Below are positions 8,290-17,726 of a DNA stretch of 64,000 nucleotides, piece by piece. The notes under the pieces are model-generated. The model saw only the letters and a program-made list of their open reading frames with translations, was not told the origin of the DNA and made no database searches. Position numbers and translations under genes: made by a program. Numbering within the stretch: position 1 is the stretch's first letter; every line of letters begins with the position of its first letter. The DNA lies in NCBI GenBank assembly GCA_016866355.1, contig VGMN01000006.1:1-64000 (forward strand). The letters run 5' to 3'. The DNA is from Bacteroidota bacterium (GTDB lineage Bacteria; Bacteroidota; Bacteroidia; Chitinophagales; Chitinophagaceae).

Positions 8290-9384
8290 TTATATAGAAC
8301 AGATCTGATAAGGAAGATTAAGCTTTTGAAGATTGGATTCTAATCGATTAGCGGATGTATCCGTAATGAAAACTTGTGAAATTGTTTGTTCAACTACTAA
8401 TCTTATTAAATTCTGTACTCGAACTTCGTCAAGTTTTTCAAAAAGATCATCCAAGAGAAGGAGAGGAGGGCTTTCGTTTTTCTTCTCAAGAATATGTAGT
8501 GCAGCCAGCTTCACTGCAAAGAGTAGGCTTTTACGTTGACCTTGCGAAGCGATGGCCTTGAAGGCTTGATCTTGCATGTTAAATAAAATATCATCGCGAT
8601 GAGGCCCTTGCGTTGTTCGTTGTAATAAAAGGTCCTTCCGCTGATTGTTGGCTAGTAATTGTTCAAAACTGAAAAGTTCAAGCTGACTTTTATATTGAAT
8701 AGTAATTTCTTCTGTTGGTTTGTCAATTGTCTTTGCAATTTTATTATAGAGCAGTATGATTTGTGGGATTAGGTCAGTGATTATTTTAATACGTCCTGCA
8801 TGCAGATAGGTGCCTGCAGGGATGATTTGTTGATCAATGGCTGTTAAAACAGTTGAATCCGAACTCTTATTTTCGGTCATATCTTTCAACAATGCATTTC
8901 GTTGCAGCAGAAGTTTGTTATAGGATAAAAGATTGCGCAAATAGACAGGATCAAGTTGAGCTATCAATTGATCAAGATACGATCGCCTCTCTTTGCTTTC
9001 ACCTGTTATCAGCAAGGAGTCATCGGGTGTAATGAAAATCAAGGGATAGTTCCCGATATGATCTGCTTGTTTTTGAATAAGAGCGTCATTCACTGTAATT
9101 TCTTTTCTCCCATTTTCACGAAGAATAATACTTACTTTTTCAGCTGATGAAAATCTATCAAATACCCCCTCAAGCCTAAATCCAAATTCACCCTGCTTGA
9201 CAGCTGCATGGTCAGATCTTGTAAAGTAACTTTTGGTTAAGCATAAGAAATGAATGGCATCCAGCAAATTTGTCTTACCAACCCCATTTAAACCTGTTAC
9301 TCCAACAATCCTTTTTTGGAAGGAAAACTGGCTGGAGCCATAATTTTTAAATTGGGTAAGTGACAATTGGGTGAGCTGGGGCAT
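8290..9384 (-). CDS. recF: DNA replication and repair protein RecF
   Basis: A 364-residue SMC-like ATPase that helps load RecA at single-strand gaps. All ATPase motifs are present: FKNYGSSQF near the N-terminus, Walker A GLNGVGKTN (about residue 35), the RecF-typical FITPDDSLL, the ABC signature ASQGQRKSLLFAVKLA and Walker B PLLLLDDLFEKLD. The ATG at 9384 gives the usual spacing to the FKNY motif; another ATG four codons upstream (9396) is possible. It is divergent from pdhA and followed 18 bases later by the DUF721 gene, a frequent bacterial pairing. Confidence 0.95.
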   Translation of the reverse strand: MPQLTQLSLTQFKNYGSSQFSFQKRIVGVTGLNGVGKTNLLDAIHFLCLTKSYFTRSDHAAVKQGEFGFRLEGVFDRFSSAEKVSIILRENGRKEITVNDALIQKQADHIGNYPLIFITPDDSLLITGESKERRSYLDQLIAQLDPVYLRNLLSYNKLLLQRNALLKDMTENKSSDSTVLTAIDQQIIPAGTYLHAGRIKIITDLIPQIILLYNKIAKTIDKPTEEITIQYKSQLELFSFEQLLANNQRKDLLLQRTTQGPHRDDILFNMQDQAFKAIASQGQRKSLLFAVKLAALHILEKKNESPPLLLLDDLFEKLDEVRVQNLIRLVVEQTISQVFITDTSANRLESNLQKLNLPYQICSI

Positions 9385-9396
9385 ACTGGGTTGCAA

Positions 9397-9429
9397 TTTA
9401 CCTAATGTGGGGTCTTTCCCTTATTTTTG
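9397..9429 (+). promoter_or_regulatory. pdhA promoter
   Basis: TATTTTTG at 9422-9429 is a perfect -7 element, and TTTA at 9397-9400 lies 21 bases upstream as a weak -33 candidate. The box lies inside the longest possible pdhA reading frame (ATG at 9371), which argues for the downstream TTG start at 9449. Confidence 0.5.
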
Positions 9430-9448
9430 CGACTCAAAATTGAACCCG

Positions 9449-10444
9449 TTGACCAGCAAATTTTCTAAGGAAACTTACCTCTACTGGTACGAGCTGATGC
9501 AGCTAATCCGTCAATTTGAGTTGATGGCAGAGGAAAAGTATAAAATGGAGGGTAAAATAAGAGGATTCTTTCATGCCTATGTTGGCCAGGAAGCAATTGC
9601 AGCCGGTTGTATGACGGCTACTCTACCCGCAGACCTTTTTATTACGGCATACCGTGACCATGGCCTGGCTATAGCCAAGGGTGTTTCTGTAAACAGCTGT
9701 ATGGCAGAGCTGTATGGTAAAGCCACCGGCTGTGCTAAAGGCAAAGGTGGTAGCATGCACTTTTTTAGCAAGGCCAATAATTTTTATGGAGGACATGGAA
9801 TAGTCGGAGCTCAAATAGGAACGGGAGCGGGGCTAGCCTTTGCGGAACAATACAGAGATACTGATAATGTTGTGCTAGCTTTTTTTGGAGATGGTGCTGC
9901 TAGACAAGGAATGTTACATGAAACGTTCAACCTGGCAATGCTGTGGAAACTTCCTGTTGTATTTATTTGTGAAAACAATAATTATGCAATGGGCACTTCT
10001 CTCCAGCGAACCTCAAATGTCATTGAAATATATAAATTGGCAGATGCCTACGAAATGCCTGCTGACATAATTGACGGAATGAGCCCTGAAGCGGTACATA
10101 ACGGAGTTATTCGTGCTGTAAATCGTGCCCGTGAAAAAGGAGGACCCACTTTACTTGAAATAAAAACATACCGTTACAAAGGACACTCAATCAGTGACCC
10201 ACAGAAATACCGCAGTAAAGACGAAGTAGATGAGTATCGTGGAAAAGATCCGATTCAACAGATTGTACAAACTATACTATCGGAGGGGCATGCTTCACAG
10301 GAGCTGCTTGATAGTATTAATAAAAGAGTGGATGAAATGGTTGCCGCCTCAGTGCAGTTTGCAGAAGAAAGTCCATGGCCAGATGAGAGTGAGGTTTTGA
10401 AAGATGTCTATGTTGACGCAAATTATCCTTTTATAATTGATTAA
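9449..10444 (+). CDS. pdhA: Pyruvate dehydrogenase E1 component, alpha subunit
   Basis: A 331-residue ThDP-dependent E1 alpha subunit, which with E1 beta decarboxylates pyruvate and acetylates lipoyl-E2. Visible motifs include MEGKIRGFFHAYVGQEA, TAYRDHGLAIAKG, GKGGSMHFFSKANNF, the ThDP-binding GDGAARQG...ENNNYAMG stretch and the phosphorylation-loop-like YRYKGHSISDP. The reading frame extends to an ATG at 9371, but that would overlap recF and place 26 unrelated residues ahead of the conserved SKFSKETYLYWYE start; the TTG at 9449, 20 bases after a good -7 box, fits family length. E1 beta and E2 genes are not adjacent. A TPR gene follows. Confidence 0.9.
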   Translation: MTSKFSKETYLYWYELMQLIRQFELMAEEKYKMEGKIRGFFHAYVGQEAIAAGCMTATLPADLFITAYRDHGLAIAKGVSVNSCMAELYGKATGCAKGKGGSMHFFSKANNFYGGHGIVGAQIGTGAGLAFAEQYRDTDNVVLAFFGDGAARQGMLHETFNLAMLWKLPVVFICENNNYAMGTSLQRTSNVIEIYKLADAYEMPADIIDGMSPEAVHNGVIRAVNRAREKGGPTLLEIKTYRYKGHSISDPQKYRSKDEVDEYRGKDPIQQIVQTILSEGHASQELLDSINKRVDEMVAASVQFAEESPWPDESEVLKDVYVDANYPFIID

Positions 10445-10451
10445 AATTGAT

Positions 10452-11114
10452 ATGGAAACTACTCAATCAACGAACACAGTCGCAAAGCTTTGGAATCAGT
10501 ATAGCAAGCAACTAAGTTTAGCTGCCTTAATCATCATTGGTTTGGTTGCGGCTTGGTATGCTTATCAAGAGTTTTATCAACTGCCCAGAGAGAAAAAAGC
10601 ATCAGAGGCTTTATTCCGTGCAGAGGATTACTACCGAAAAGACTCCCTTGCGTTGGCCTTAAATGGCGATGGGCAAAACCTGGGTTTTATTAAGTTTATT
10701 GAAAAACACAGTGGAACGCAGGCTGCCAATTTAGCTTGCTTTTATGCAGGAAGTTGCTACCTCAAAATTGGGGACAATGCAAAAGCGATCACTTATTTAG
10801 AAAAGTTTTCAACCGATTCCAAGATTACACAAGCGCGTGCCTTTAAGTTATTGGGTGATGCATACGCTGACAGTGGAAAAAACAAAGAGGCATTGGAAAA
10901 CTATAAAAAAGCTGGATATCATTTTGAAAAGGATGAAGTTAATTCTCCTGAATACCTTTTCATGGCAGCTTACTTCGCTGACCAAGTAATGAAAAATAAT
11001 ACAGAAGCAGTGACCCTTTATGAGGAGATTCGAGCTAAATATCCTCGTAGTCAACAATCATTTGACGCTGAGAAAAACTTGGCCCGTTTAGGTATCTATT
11101 CTAGCAAAGATTAA
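10452..11114 (+). CDS. Tetratricopeptide repeat membrane-anchored protein
   Basis: A 220-residue protein with one N-terminal transmembrane segment (LSLAALIIIGLVAAWYAYQ, residues about 22-40) followed by a periplasmic helical region containing tetratricopeptide repeats (ACFYAGSCYLKIGDNAKAITYLEKF, FKLLGDAYADSGKNKEALENYKKA, NTEAVTLYEEIRAKYP). This layout resembles YfgM/YbgF-like scaffolds of the envelope, although no specific partner can be named. The METTQST start at 10452 is preferred over an in-frame ATG at 10437 that overlaps pdhA. It is 7 bases after pdhA and 10 bases before the Fe-S protein gene, so the three probably share a transcript. Confidence 0.75.
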   Translation: METTQSTNTVAKLWNQYSKQLSLAALIIIGLVAAWYAYQEFYQLPREKKASEALFRAEDYYRKDSLALALNGDGQNLGFIKFIEKHSGTQAANLACFYAGSCYLKIGDNAKAITYLEKFSTDSKITQARAFKLLGDAYADSGKNKEALENYKKAGYHFEKDEVNSPEYLFMAAYFADQVMKNNTEAVTLYEEIRAKYPRSQQSFDAEKNLARLGIYSSKD

Positions 11115-11124
11115 TTTCTGGCCG

Positions 11125-11844
11125 TTGAACGTTCAGCTTTTCATACCTTGTTTCATTGATCAACTGTATCCTGATACTGCCTTTAATATGATCAAAGTTC
11201 TTGAAAAGGCAGGTTGCACTGTATCTTATAATGCCAGACAAACTTGTTGCGGACAGGCAGCTTTTAATGCAGGCTATTGGGAAGAAGCAAAAGAAGTTTG
11301 TCAAAAATTCATCTCAGATTTCAAGGGTGATGCTCCCATAATTGTACCAAGTGCTTCATGTGGCGGATTTGTTAAAAATTATTACGAAAGACTGTTTGAC
11401 AATTCTTCGCTACATCACGAGGTGCAAGAATTAAAACAGCGAGTTGTTGAGTTCTCCTATTTCCTTTGTAAAGACTTAGGAGTTACCAAGTTTGGTGCCA
11501 AGCTAAATGGAAAAGCTACCTACCATGACTCCTGTGCTGCATTACGAGAATGTGGAATAAAAGAAGAGCCTCGCCATTTATTAAAGCAAGTAGAAGGTTT
11601 AGAACTGGTTGAGATGAGTGAAACAGAAACCTGTTGTGGATTTGGTGGAACCTTTGCCGTTAAATTTGAATCTATATCAATGGCAATGGGAGAGCAAAAG
11701 GTCGAGCATGCCTTAGCAACTGGTGCTGAGTATTTGATATCTACAGACCTATCTTGTCTCATGCAATTACAAGGGTATATTCAACAAAAAAACTACACTT
11801 TGAAAACCATGCATCTGGCTGATGTATTGGCTACGGGTTGGTAA
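11125..11844 (+). CDS. LutA/YkgE-like (Fe-S)-binding protein with two CCG domains
   Basis: A 239-residue protein of the LutA/YkgE group. It has the two cysteine-rich CCG domains: QTCCGQAAFNAGYW with a later SASCGG, and SETETCCGFGGTF preceded by YHDSCAALREC. In heterodisulfide-reductase-like and lactate-oxidising complexes these Cys motifs bind a non-cubane 4Fe-4S cluster. LutA works with LutB and LutC in L-lactate oxidation, but neither partner is in the window, so the lactate role is only inferred. The start is the TTG at 11125, since no ATG or GTG lies between the preceding stop at 11114 and the conserved NVQLFIPCF start. Confidence 0.85.
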   Translation: MNVQLFIPCFIDQLYPDTAFNMIKVLEKAGCTVSYNARQTCCGQAAFNAGYWEEAKEVCQKFISDFKGDAPIIVPSASCGGFVKNYYERLFDNSSLHHEVQELKQRVVEFSYFLCKDLGVTKFGAKLNGKATYHDSCAALRECGIKEEPRHLLKQVEGLELVEMSETETCCGFGGTFAVKFESISMAMGEQKVEHALATGAEYLISTDLSCLMQLQGYIQQKNYTLKTMHLADVLATGW

Positions 11845-11854
11845 ATTTACACGT

Positions 11855-12259
11855 ATGGCTTACTGGTTATTAAAATCAGAACCTTTCAAATATTCATGGG
11901 AGCAATTAGAAAAGGATAAAAAAACCTTTTGGGATGGTGTTAGAAATTATGCTGCCAGAAACAACTTGCGGGCCATGAAGAAAGGAGATTTAGCCTTTTT
12001 TTATCATAGCAATGAGGGGCTAGCAATAGTGGGCATAGTTAAAATTATTAAAGAAGCCTACCAAGATCCAACTACAGATGAGGAGGCTTGGGTTGCCGTG
12101 GACGTAGCGCCAGTAAAAAAATTAAAAAAAGAAGTTACACTCGCAACAATAAAGGCTACTAAGCAATTACAAAATATAGCCTTGGTAAAACAAAGCCGTT
12201 TGTCAGTACAACCTGTTACCGCAGATGAATGGGATACCCTTGTAGCACTAGCCAATTAG
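11855..12259 (+). CDS. EVE domain-containing protein
   Basis: A 134-residue protein consisting of a single EVE domain, a PUA-like fold that binds modified bases in nucleic acids. The start MAYWLLKSEPFKYSW, the WDGVRNYAARNNLRAMKKGDLAFFYHS segment and the later IVGIVKIIKEAYQDPT and WVAVDVAPVKKL segments are characteristic of the THYN1-like members. The ATG at 11855 is chosen because the KSEP motif normally lies within the first ten residues; the upstream in-frame ATG at 11822 lies inside the preceding gene. Stand-alone EVE proteins have unclear cellular roles. Its 3' end overlaps the convergent saccharopine-dehydrogenase-like gene by 4 bases. Confidence 0.88.
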   Translation: MAYWLLKSEPFKYSWEQLEKDKKTFWDGVRNYAARNNLRAMKKGDLAFFYHSNEGLAIVGIVKIIKEAYQDPTTDEEAWVAVDVAPVKKLKKEVTLATIKATKQLQNIALVKQSRLSVQPVTADEWDTLVALAN

Positions 12260-13578
12260 TTTATCACTTTTTCTCTTTCAGTAAATAGCACCCCCTCCTT
12301 TGCCAGGGCTGGTAGTACTTGTTGGTAGAGCTTTGGCGATAGAGGTCTTTGTAACCCTAGCAAATCAATCTTGTTTTGAAGAAATAGGGTGGCCGCTATT
12401 GCTAAAGGCAAACCAACAGTTTTTGCCATTGCTGTTTCAGCTGCATTTTTACCATCTAATACCAAGGAACTAACAAGATAGTGGTCCTTTGCATTTAACC
12501 TGTAATGTATCTCATGTTGCATTATCACACGATCTTGATCAGTGTCGACCATTTTTAATGCTGACTCGAGTAACTCCTGTATCAAAGAGGCTGGAGAATA
12601 CTCCACTTTTTTAAGTTCATAGGAAGTTGATTGAAGACCCAAGTGCATGACTTGCTCTTTAAAAAGAGGGTCTTCTTTTAACCAATGTTGGTACTGCCCG
12701 ATTTGCCCATTGGCGGTGAGCATTTGAAAAATTATATCAACTGGATGCTTGGCAGCATACGTTGAAACGGGATTGTCCTTTGTTAGACCAAGCTGTATCA
12801 TTTTTTTCCATCCCTTCATAAAAGCAGGATGTCGTAGCGTTGTTCTACTAAAAGTTTCAGCTTCATCTAATCGATACAAAGAAATGTAAGGAATAGAATT
12901 TCGATTTGGATACCATGCCAAGGTTCCTGCATTTTCAATCTCTACAGTTCGTATTTGATCAAATATATTTTCATAGGGCCATTCAATAATTGCTTTATCC
13001 TGCTTATAAAGTGCGCCTTGTTTTCCGGCAGCTACTACGTTTGCAGGATTCCAGCTTATTTTGTAATGCCAGGGATTAGTATCACTCTGCGGCGCTACTA
13101 ATCCTCCACAATGAGAAACAAAGGACTTTATTGTTCCACCGCTGCTTTTTATCTTGTCTAGAATAGCCATGGCACTCATATGATCTATCCCTGGATCTAA
13201 TCCCATTTCATACAAAAAAAGGAGCCCTTTATTTCGGATTTCTGGTTCCAACTGCTCAACCTCCTTGTCCAAATAAGAGGCTGTAAAAAGGTGCTTATTG
13301 AATTTAAGACAACCCCTGGCTACCAGTATGTGTAAAGAAGGAGGGAGTAGAGAGATAACCAGGTCTGCTTTAGCAATTGCATTTTCTCTTTCAGTAGCAT
13401 TTTTAACATCCATACAGAGGGCTAACCCCCGGGGATTTCCAGCTATTTTCTGATTAATTAGTGCTAAATCAGTGTCAGCAACTAGCAAATTCCAATCCAT
13501 TGTAGGGGCCTTTTCCAGCAGGTACTGAATCAGCACTGTGGCGCTCTTTCCAGCCCCAAATAATAGGATGATTTTCAT
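12256..13578 (-). CDS. Saccharopine dehydrogenase family protein
   Basis: A 440-residue NAD(P)-dependent enzyme of the saccharopine dehydrogenase (glutamate-forming)/reductase family. The N-terminal Rossmann fold shows a dinucleotide-binding loop LFGAGKSATVLIQYLL and DLVISLLPPSLHILVA; the catalytic region includes TASYLDKEV, LYEMGLDPGIDHMSA and SHCGGLVAPQSDTNPWHYKISWNP, all conserved in LYS9-type enzymes. The usual reaction interconverts saccharopine with glutamate and aminoadipate semialdehyde; in bacteria it may belong to lysine catabolism, or the protein may act on a related substrate. No lysine-ketoglutarate reductase is adjacent. A near-consensus -7 box (GATATTTG, one mismatch, 13590-13583) lies 4 bases before the ATG. 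Confidence 0.85.
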   Translation of the reverse strand: MKIILLFGAGKSATVLIQYLLEKAPTMDWNLLVADTDLALINQKIAGNPRGLALCMDVKNATERENAIAKADLVISLLPPSLHILVARGCLKFNKHLFTASYLDKEVEQLEPEIRNKGLLFLYEMGLDPGIDHMSAMAILDKIKSSGGTIKSFVSHCGGLVAPQSDTNPWHYKISWNPANVVAAGKQGALYKQDKAIIEWPYENIFDQIRTVEIENAGTLAWYPNRNSIPYISLYRLDEAETFSRTTLRHPAFMKGWKKMIQLGLTKDNPVSTYAAKHPVDIIFQMLTANGQIGQYQHWLKEDPLFKEQVMHLGLQSTSYELKKVEYSPASLIQELLESALKMVDTDQDRVIMQHEIHYRLNAKDHYLVSSLVLDGKNAAETAMAKTVGLPLAIAATLFLQNKIDLLGLQRPLSPKLYQQVLPALAKEGVLFTEREKVIN

Positions 13579-13670
13579 AGCCCAAATATCCCCCTTTTTA
13601 ATTAACAGAAGTGGATAAAATAAAGGGTAAAAGCCTCCCTTTTTTACTGGGAAATAAGGCGTTAAAAAGG

Positions 13671-13678
13671 TAGATTTG
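13671..13678 (+). promoter_or_regulatory. gyrA -7 promoter element
   Basis: TAGATTTG is a perfect TAnnTTTG match, placed so that transcription would start about 45 bases before the gyrA ATG at 13728. Confidence 0.45.
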
Positions 13679-13727
13679 CAGACCTTGTTTTAACAATTGA
13701 AACAGGCAGAAACTAGTAAAAAATAAC

Positions 13728-16262
13728 ATGGAAGAAATGCAGCAACCGCAGGAAACAAACGATCATAATCGGATCATTCCTGTAAACATAGAGGAGCAGA
13801 TGAAAACGGCATATATTGACTACTCAATGTCAGTCATTGTGGGTCGTGCGCTTCCTGATGTAAGAGACGGCTTGAAACCTGTTCACCGCCGTGTTTTATA
13901 TGCCATGAATGAGTTGGGATTGAGTCATAATAAAGCCTATAAAAAATCTGCTCGTATTGTCGGGGAGGTTTTAGGTAAATATCACCCCCATGGAGATTCC
14001 TCTGTTTACGACGCAATGGTTAGAATGGCTCAAGAATGGAGCATGCGTTACACGTTAGTAGATGGACAGGGAAACTATGGAAACCAGGATGGAGATGGAC
14101 CTGCTGCCATGCGTTATACAGAAGCAAGGCTTGAGAAGTTAGCTGAGCACATGCTTGATGACATTGAGAAAGAAACAGTCGATTTCCAACTGAACTTTGA
14201 TGACTCGGAAGAAGAGCCCACTGTACTTCCTACGCGCATACCTCAACTTTTAGTTAACGGATCTAGTGGAATTGCAGTAGGAATGGCAACCAATATGATG
14301 CCCCATAATTTGGGAGAAGTCATAGATGGCTGTGTTGCTTACATTGAAAATAAAGAATGCACTATTGATGATCTGATGCAGTATGTAAAAGCTCCTGATT
14401 TTCCTACCGGGGGCGTTATTTACGGAATGGAAGGTGTGAAAGCAGCGATGCATTTTGGAAGAGGTCGAGTGGTGGTGAGGGGAAATATAACAGTTGAAAC
14501 AAAAGCAGGTGGTAAAGAGCAATTAATAATTACCGAGGTTCCCTACCAAGTTAACAGAGATGCGCTGACAAATAGAATAGGAGAGTTGGTTAATGAAAAG
14601 GTAATTGAAGGAATCACCCATGTTAATAACGAATCCAACCAAAAAGAAGGAACCCGCGTTGTCATTGAGCTTAGGAAAGATGCAATTGCAAATGTTATCA
14701 TCAATCAACTGTATAAGCACACTGATCTTCAGACTTCATATGGTATCAACAATGTAGCTATTGTGAGAGGAAGGCCTCGAACATTAAACTTAAAAGACCT
14801 TATTCAGGAGTTTGTAGAGTTTAGGCATGAAGTTGTTATCAGAAGGGCTAAGTTTGAATTAGGTGAAGCACAAAAGCGAGCACATTTACTAAAAGGATAT
14901 TTAATAGCACTAGATCATATAGACGAAGTCATCGCATTGATTAGAAGCGCCGCTACCCCTGACATTGCAAAAGATAAATTAGTCAATGCGGGATGGGGCT
15001 TAGACGAAATACAGGCCAAGGCAATTCTTGAAATGCGTTTGCAACGTCTTACTGGCATGGAGCGTGATAAGATTCGTGAAGAGTTTGAGGAATTAATGAA
15101 ACTAATTCAATCGCTGGAAGAGTTACTCAGCGATCAAGCGAAGCGTTTTGCTTTGATTAAGCAGGAATTGCTGGAAATCAAAGAAAAATATGCCGATACC
15201 CGCAAAACAGAAATCACCTACTTAGATGATGAAGTTAAAATTAAGGACCTCATAAAAGAAGAGGATGTTGTAATCACGATTTCTCATTTGGGTTACATAA
15301 AAAGAACTCCCGCAGAAGAATACCGCTCACAACGAAGAGGAGGTCGAGGTGTAATTGGAGGACGAACCAGAGAAGAGGATTACATCGAACATCTTTTTGT
15401 TGCCTCTACTCACCATACCATGTTATTTTTTACTGAAAAAGGCAGGGTTTATTGGCTGAATGTTTATGAAATCCCTGAAGGTGAAAAAACAGGAAAGGGT
15501 AGAGCTATACAAAATTTGATGCAAATTCCTCCTGATGACAAAGTGAGAGCCATTCTGGACGTTAAAGATTTAAAAGATGAGACCTTTGTAAATGCGCATT
15601 ACATTATCCTTTGCACTAAAAAAGGAGTCATCAAAAAAACTGCTTTAGAAGATTTTAGTCGCCCAAGACAAACGGGCGTTAATGCCATCACCATTGTCGA
15701 GGGAGATGAATTGATCCAAGCGCGTATGACAGATGGACAAAGTGAGATAATGATGGCAGTTAAGAGTGGCCGTGCAATTCGATTCTCAGAGGAGAAAGTA
15801 AGACCAACTGGCCGTGGTGCAATTGGTGTAGCGGGAATTGAAGTGGAGGATCAGCAAGATGAAGTAGTAGGAATGATTTGTGTGAATCCAGCAAATCAAA
15901 ATGAAAGGACGGTTTTGGTGGTTAGTGATAAGGGATATGGAAAAAGAACTGCTGTAGACGAATATCGATTTACTAACAGGGGCGGCAAAGGAGTCAAAAC
16001 TATTAATGTAACTGATAAAACAGGAGGGGTAGTTGGCATTTTAGACGTAGCGCCAACGGAAGATCTAATGATCACTTGTAAAAGTGGCGTTACCATACGC
16101 ATGCCAGTGAGTGGTATCAGTGAACAAGGTAGAGCTACCCAAGGAGTGAAACTCATTCGGCTGGATGAGGGTGATGAAATAGCTGCCATTACCAACCTGG
16201 ATGATCAGGAAGTAGCGGGAGATGAATTAACTCCTGAAGGAAATGTAGAAACAAACAATTAA
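13728..16262 (+). CDS. gyrA: DNA gyrase subunit A
   Basis: An 844-residue type II topoisomerase subunit that cleaves and rejoins DNA during negative supercoiling. The N-terminal part shows [28 protein letters not shown], the quinolone-resistance region [19 protein letters not shown] and the active-site tyrosine in [10 protein letters not shown] (residue about 125). Both resistance-associated positions carry the sensitive residues (Ser and Asp in GDSSVYD). The C-terminal half is a beta-pinwheel DNA-wrapping domain with repeated blades; the GyrA-box element [10 protein letters not shown] near residue 540 supports gyrase rather than topoisomerase IV. A TPR gene follows 26 bases downstream. Confidence 0.97.
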   Translation: MEEMQQPQETNDHNRIIPVNIEEQMKTAYIDYSMSVIVGRALPDVRDGLKPVHRRVLYAMNELGLSHNKAYKKSARIVGEVLGKYHPHGDSSVYDAMVRMAQEWSMRYTLVDGQGNYGNQDGDGPAAMRYTEARLEKLAEHMLDDIEKETVDFQLNFDDSEEEPTVLPTRIPQLLVNGSSGIAVGMATNMMPHNLGEVIDGCVAYIENKECTIDDLMQYVKAPDFPTGGVIYGMEGVKAAMHFGRGRVVVRGNITVETKAGGKEQLIITEVPYQVNRDALTNRIGELVNEKVIEGITHVNNESNQKEGTRVVIELRKDAIANVIINQLYKHTDLQTSYGINNVAIVRGRPRTLNLKDLIQEFVEFRHEVVIRRAKFELGEAQKRAHLLKGYLIALDHIDEVIALIRSAATPDIAKDKLVNAGWGLDEIQAKAILEMRLQRLTGMERDKIREEFEELMKLIQSLEELLSDQAKRFALIKQELLEIKEKYADTRKTEITYLDDEVKIKDLIKEEDVVITISHLGYIKRTPAEEYRSQRRGGRGVIGGRTREEDYIEHLFVASTHHTMLFFTEKGRVYWLNVYEIPEGEKTGKGRAIQNLMQIPPDDKVRAILDVKDLKDETFVNAHYIILCTKKGVIKKTALEDFSRPRQTGVNAITIVEGDELIQARMTDGQSEIMMAVKSGRAIRFSEEKVRPTGRGAIGVAGIEVEDQQDEVVGMICVNPANQNERTVLVVSDKGYGKRTAVDEYRFTNRGGKGVKTINVTDKTGGVVGILDVAPTEDLMITCKSGVTIRMPVSGISEQGRATQGVKLIRLDEGDEIAAITNLDDQEVAGDELTPEGNVETNN

Positions 16263-16288
16263 TATATTTTTATATTCAACCTACTTGT

Positions 16289-17644
16289 ATGAAAAAAAGC
16301 TTGCTATTCCTCTTAACTGTTGTTTCAACTTTCACTGCATGGTCACAGAGTTATGATCCTGTAAAAACATTGGTGATGATTAATCAGCTTGAAAAAGCAA
16401 AAGCTGATTTAGATAAATCATTCACAAATGCAAAATACACGGCAAAACCTGAAGCCTATATTTTAAAAACAGCTGTTTATGCCAGTGTTGCCAATATGGA
16501 TGGTAAAAAAGATACCCCTGCTGCTTCACAGCTAATAGAGGAAGCAGATGCTGCATTCAATAAATACCGTGAATTAGACCCTGCGCTAGCTTTGATTAGT
16601 GAACCTATCTACCAGAATGGTATAATAATGTTGTATTCAAACTATTACACTTTTGGTTATACTGATTATAATAGCAAGGCGTATGAAAAGGCGCTTGAAA
16701 AACTAAAGAAGGCCATTCAGTATTCTGATTTGTTGATCAAACAAAAAGTTTTAACATCTACGTTAGATACCAATGTACTTATTCTGGCGGCCATCACTGC
16801 CGAGACAGGTGGCTACAAAGATGAAGCAGCTAATTACTATACTAAATTAGCCGATGCAAAAGTAGGAGGAGATGGGTATGAAGGAGTTTACCGGTATTTA
16901 GTTACTTACCATTTTGGTAAGAAGAATATGGAAGGCTTCGAAAAATATAAAAAACTGGGAAAAGAGGTTTTTCCAAAGAGCGATTATTTTGATTTTGATA
17001 AAGTTGATTTTGCCGTAGGTCTAGTTAATACGTTTACAGAAAAACTTGCAGCAATAGATGAAGTATTAGCGTCAGATCCCACCAATTTCAAAGCAAATCA
17101 AGTATTGGGTGAAATAATTTTTGACACATTGAATCCTAGAGATGAAGAAGGAATGGTTCTCCCTGAAAATTACATTGAGTTAGAAAAGAAAATGATTGAT
17201 GCATTTACTCGTTCCTTTAAATCACGTCCTGACTATGAAATCCCTTTACTATACGTTGGAGATCATTATATCAACAAGGCAAGCCGGGTGGAAGAAAAGC
17301 GCAATAAGCATGCCCAGGATATGAAAGCAAGAACCAAACCCGGTACTATGGCCTCAAAAGAGGATGTGGCAAAAAGAGACGCACTAGATAAAGAATATGG
17401 AGAAACAATGGAAGGCGCTAAGGATCCATATTTGGCCGCTGCAGCCATTTTTGCCGATAGGGCTTCTAAAGCTGAACTGGAAGTACGTGACAAACAGCAA
17501 TACAAAAAGGTGACAAGCTACCTATCTGAAATTTACGGACTGAAGAAGGTTATGGCCAATAAGGCTAAAAATCTTGCCGACAAAGCTAAGTGGGAGGCTG
17601 AAGAAAAGAAGTGGAATGAGCGGTACGAATCAATCAAGAACTAA
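16289..17644 (+). CDS. Secreted tetratricopeptide-repeat protein
   Basis: A 451-residue protein of unknown function. A signal peptide (MKKSLLFLLTVVSTFTAWSQ) with likely cleavage after WSQ indicates export. The rest is helical with TPR-like segments (KALEKLKKAIQYSDLLI, TAETGGYKDEAANYYTKLADA, ASDPTNFKANQVLGEIIFDT) and a lysine/glutamate-rich, probably coiled-coil C-terminus (LADKAKWEAEEKKWNERYE). It begins 26 bases after gyrA and probably shares its transcript. A hairpin with a T-tract follows the stop. Confidence 0.7.
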   Translation: MKKSLLFLLTVVSTFTAWSQSYDPVKTLVMINQLEKAKADLDKSFTNAKYTAKPEAYILKTAVYASVANMDGKKDTPAASQLIEEADAAFNKYRELDPALALISEPIYQNGIIMLYSNYYTFGYTDYNSKAYEKALEKLKKAIQYSDLLIKQKVLTSTLDTNVLILAAITAETGGYKDEAANYYTKLADAKVGGDGYEGVYRYLVTYHFGKKNMEGFEKYKKLGKEVFPKSDYFDFDKVDFAVGLVNTFTEKLAAIDEVLASDPTNFKANQVLGEIIFDTLNPRDEEGMVLPENYIELEKKMIDAFTRSFKSRPDYEIPLLYVGDHYINKASRVEEKRNKHAQDMKARTKPGTMASKEDVAKRDALDKEYGETMEGAKDPYLAAAAIFADRASKAELEVRDKQQYKKVTSYLSEIYGLKKVMANKAKNLADKAKWEAEEKKWNERYESIKN

Positions 17645-17652
17645 ATACAATA

Positions 17653-17680
17653 AGACCACTCGTTCTAGGGTGGTTTTATT
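17653..17680. terminator. Intrinsic terminator after the gyrA-TPR transcript
   Basis: A short stem (ACCAC at 17655-17659 with GTGGT at 17670-17674) is followed by TTTATTTAG. It lies between the convergent TPR and serA genes; the T-rich side faces plus-strand transcription. Confidence 0.6.
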
Positions 17681-17726
17681 TAGTATATCCTATTTAACAT
17701 AATATAAATTATAGGAAATAAATAAA

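Noticed and set aside
11125-11844. A lactate-utilisation (lutABC) operon
   Set aside because: Only the LutA-like gene is present; the neighbours are a TPR and an EVE gene.
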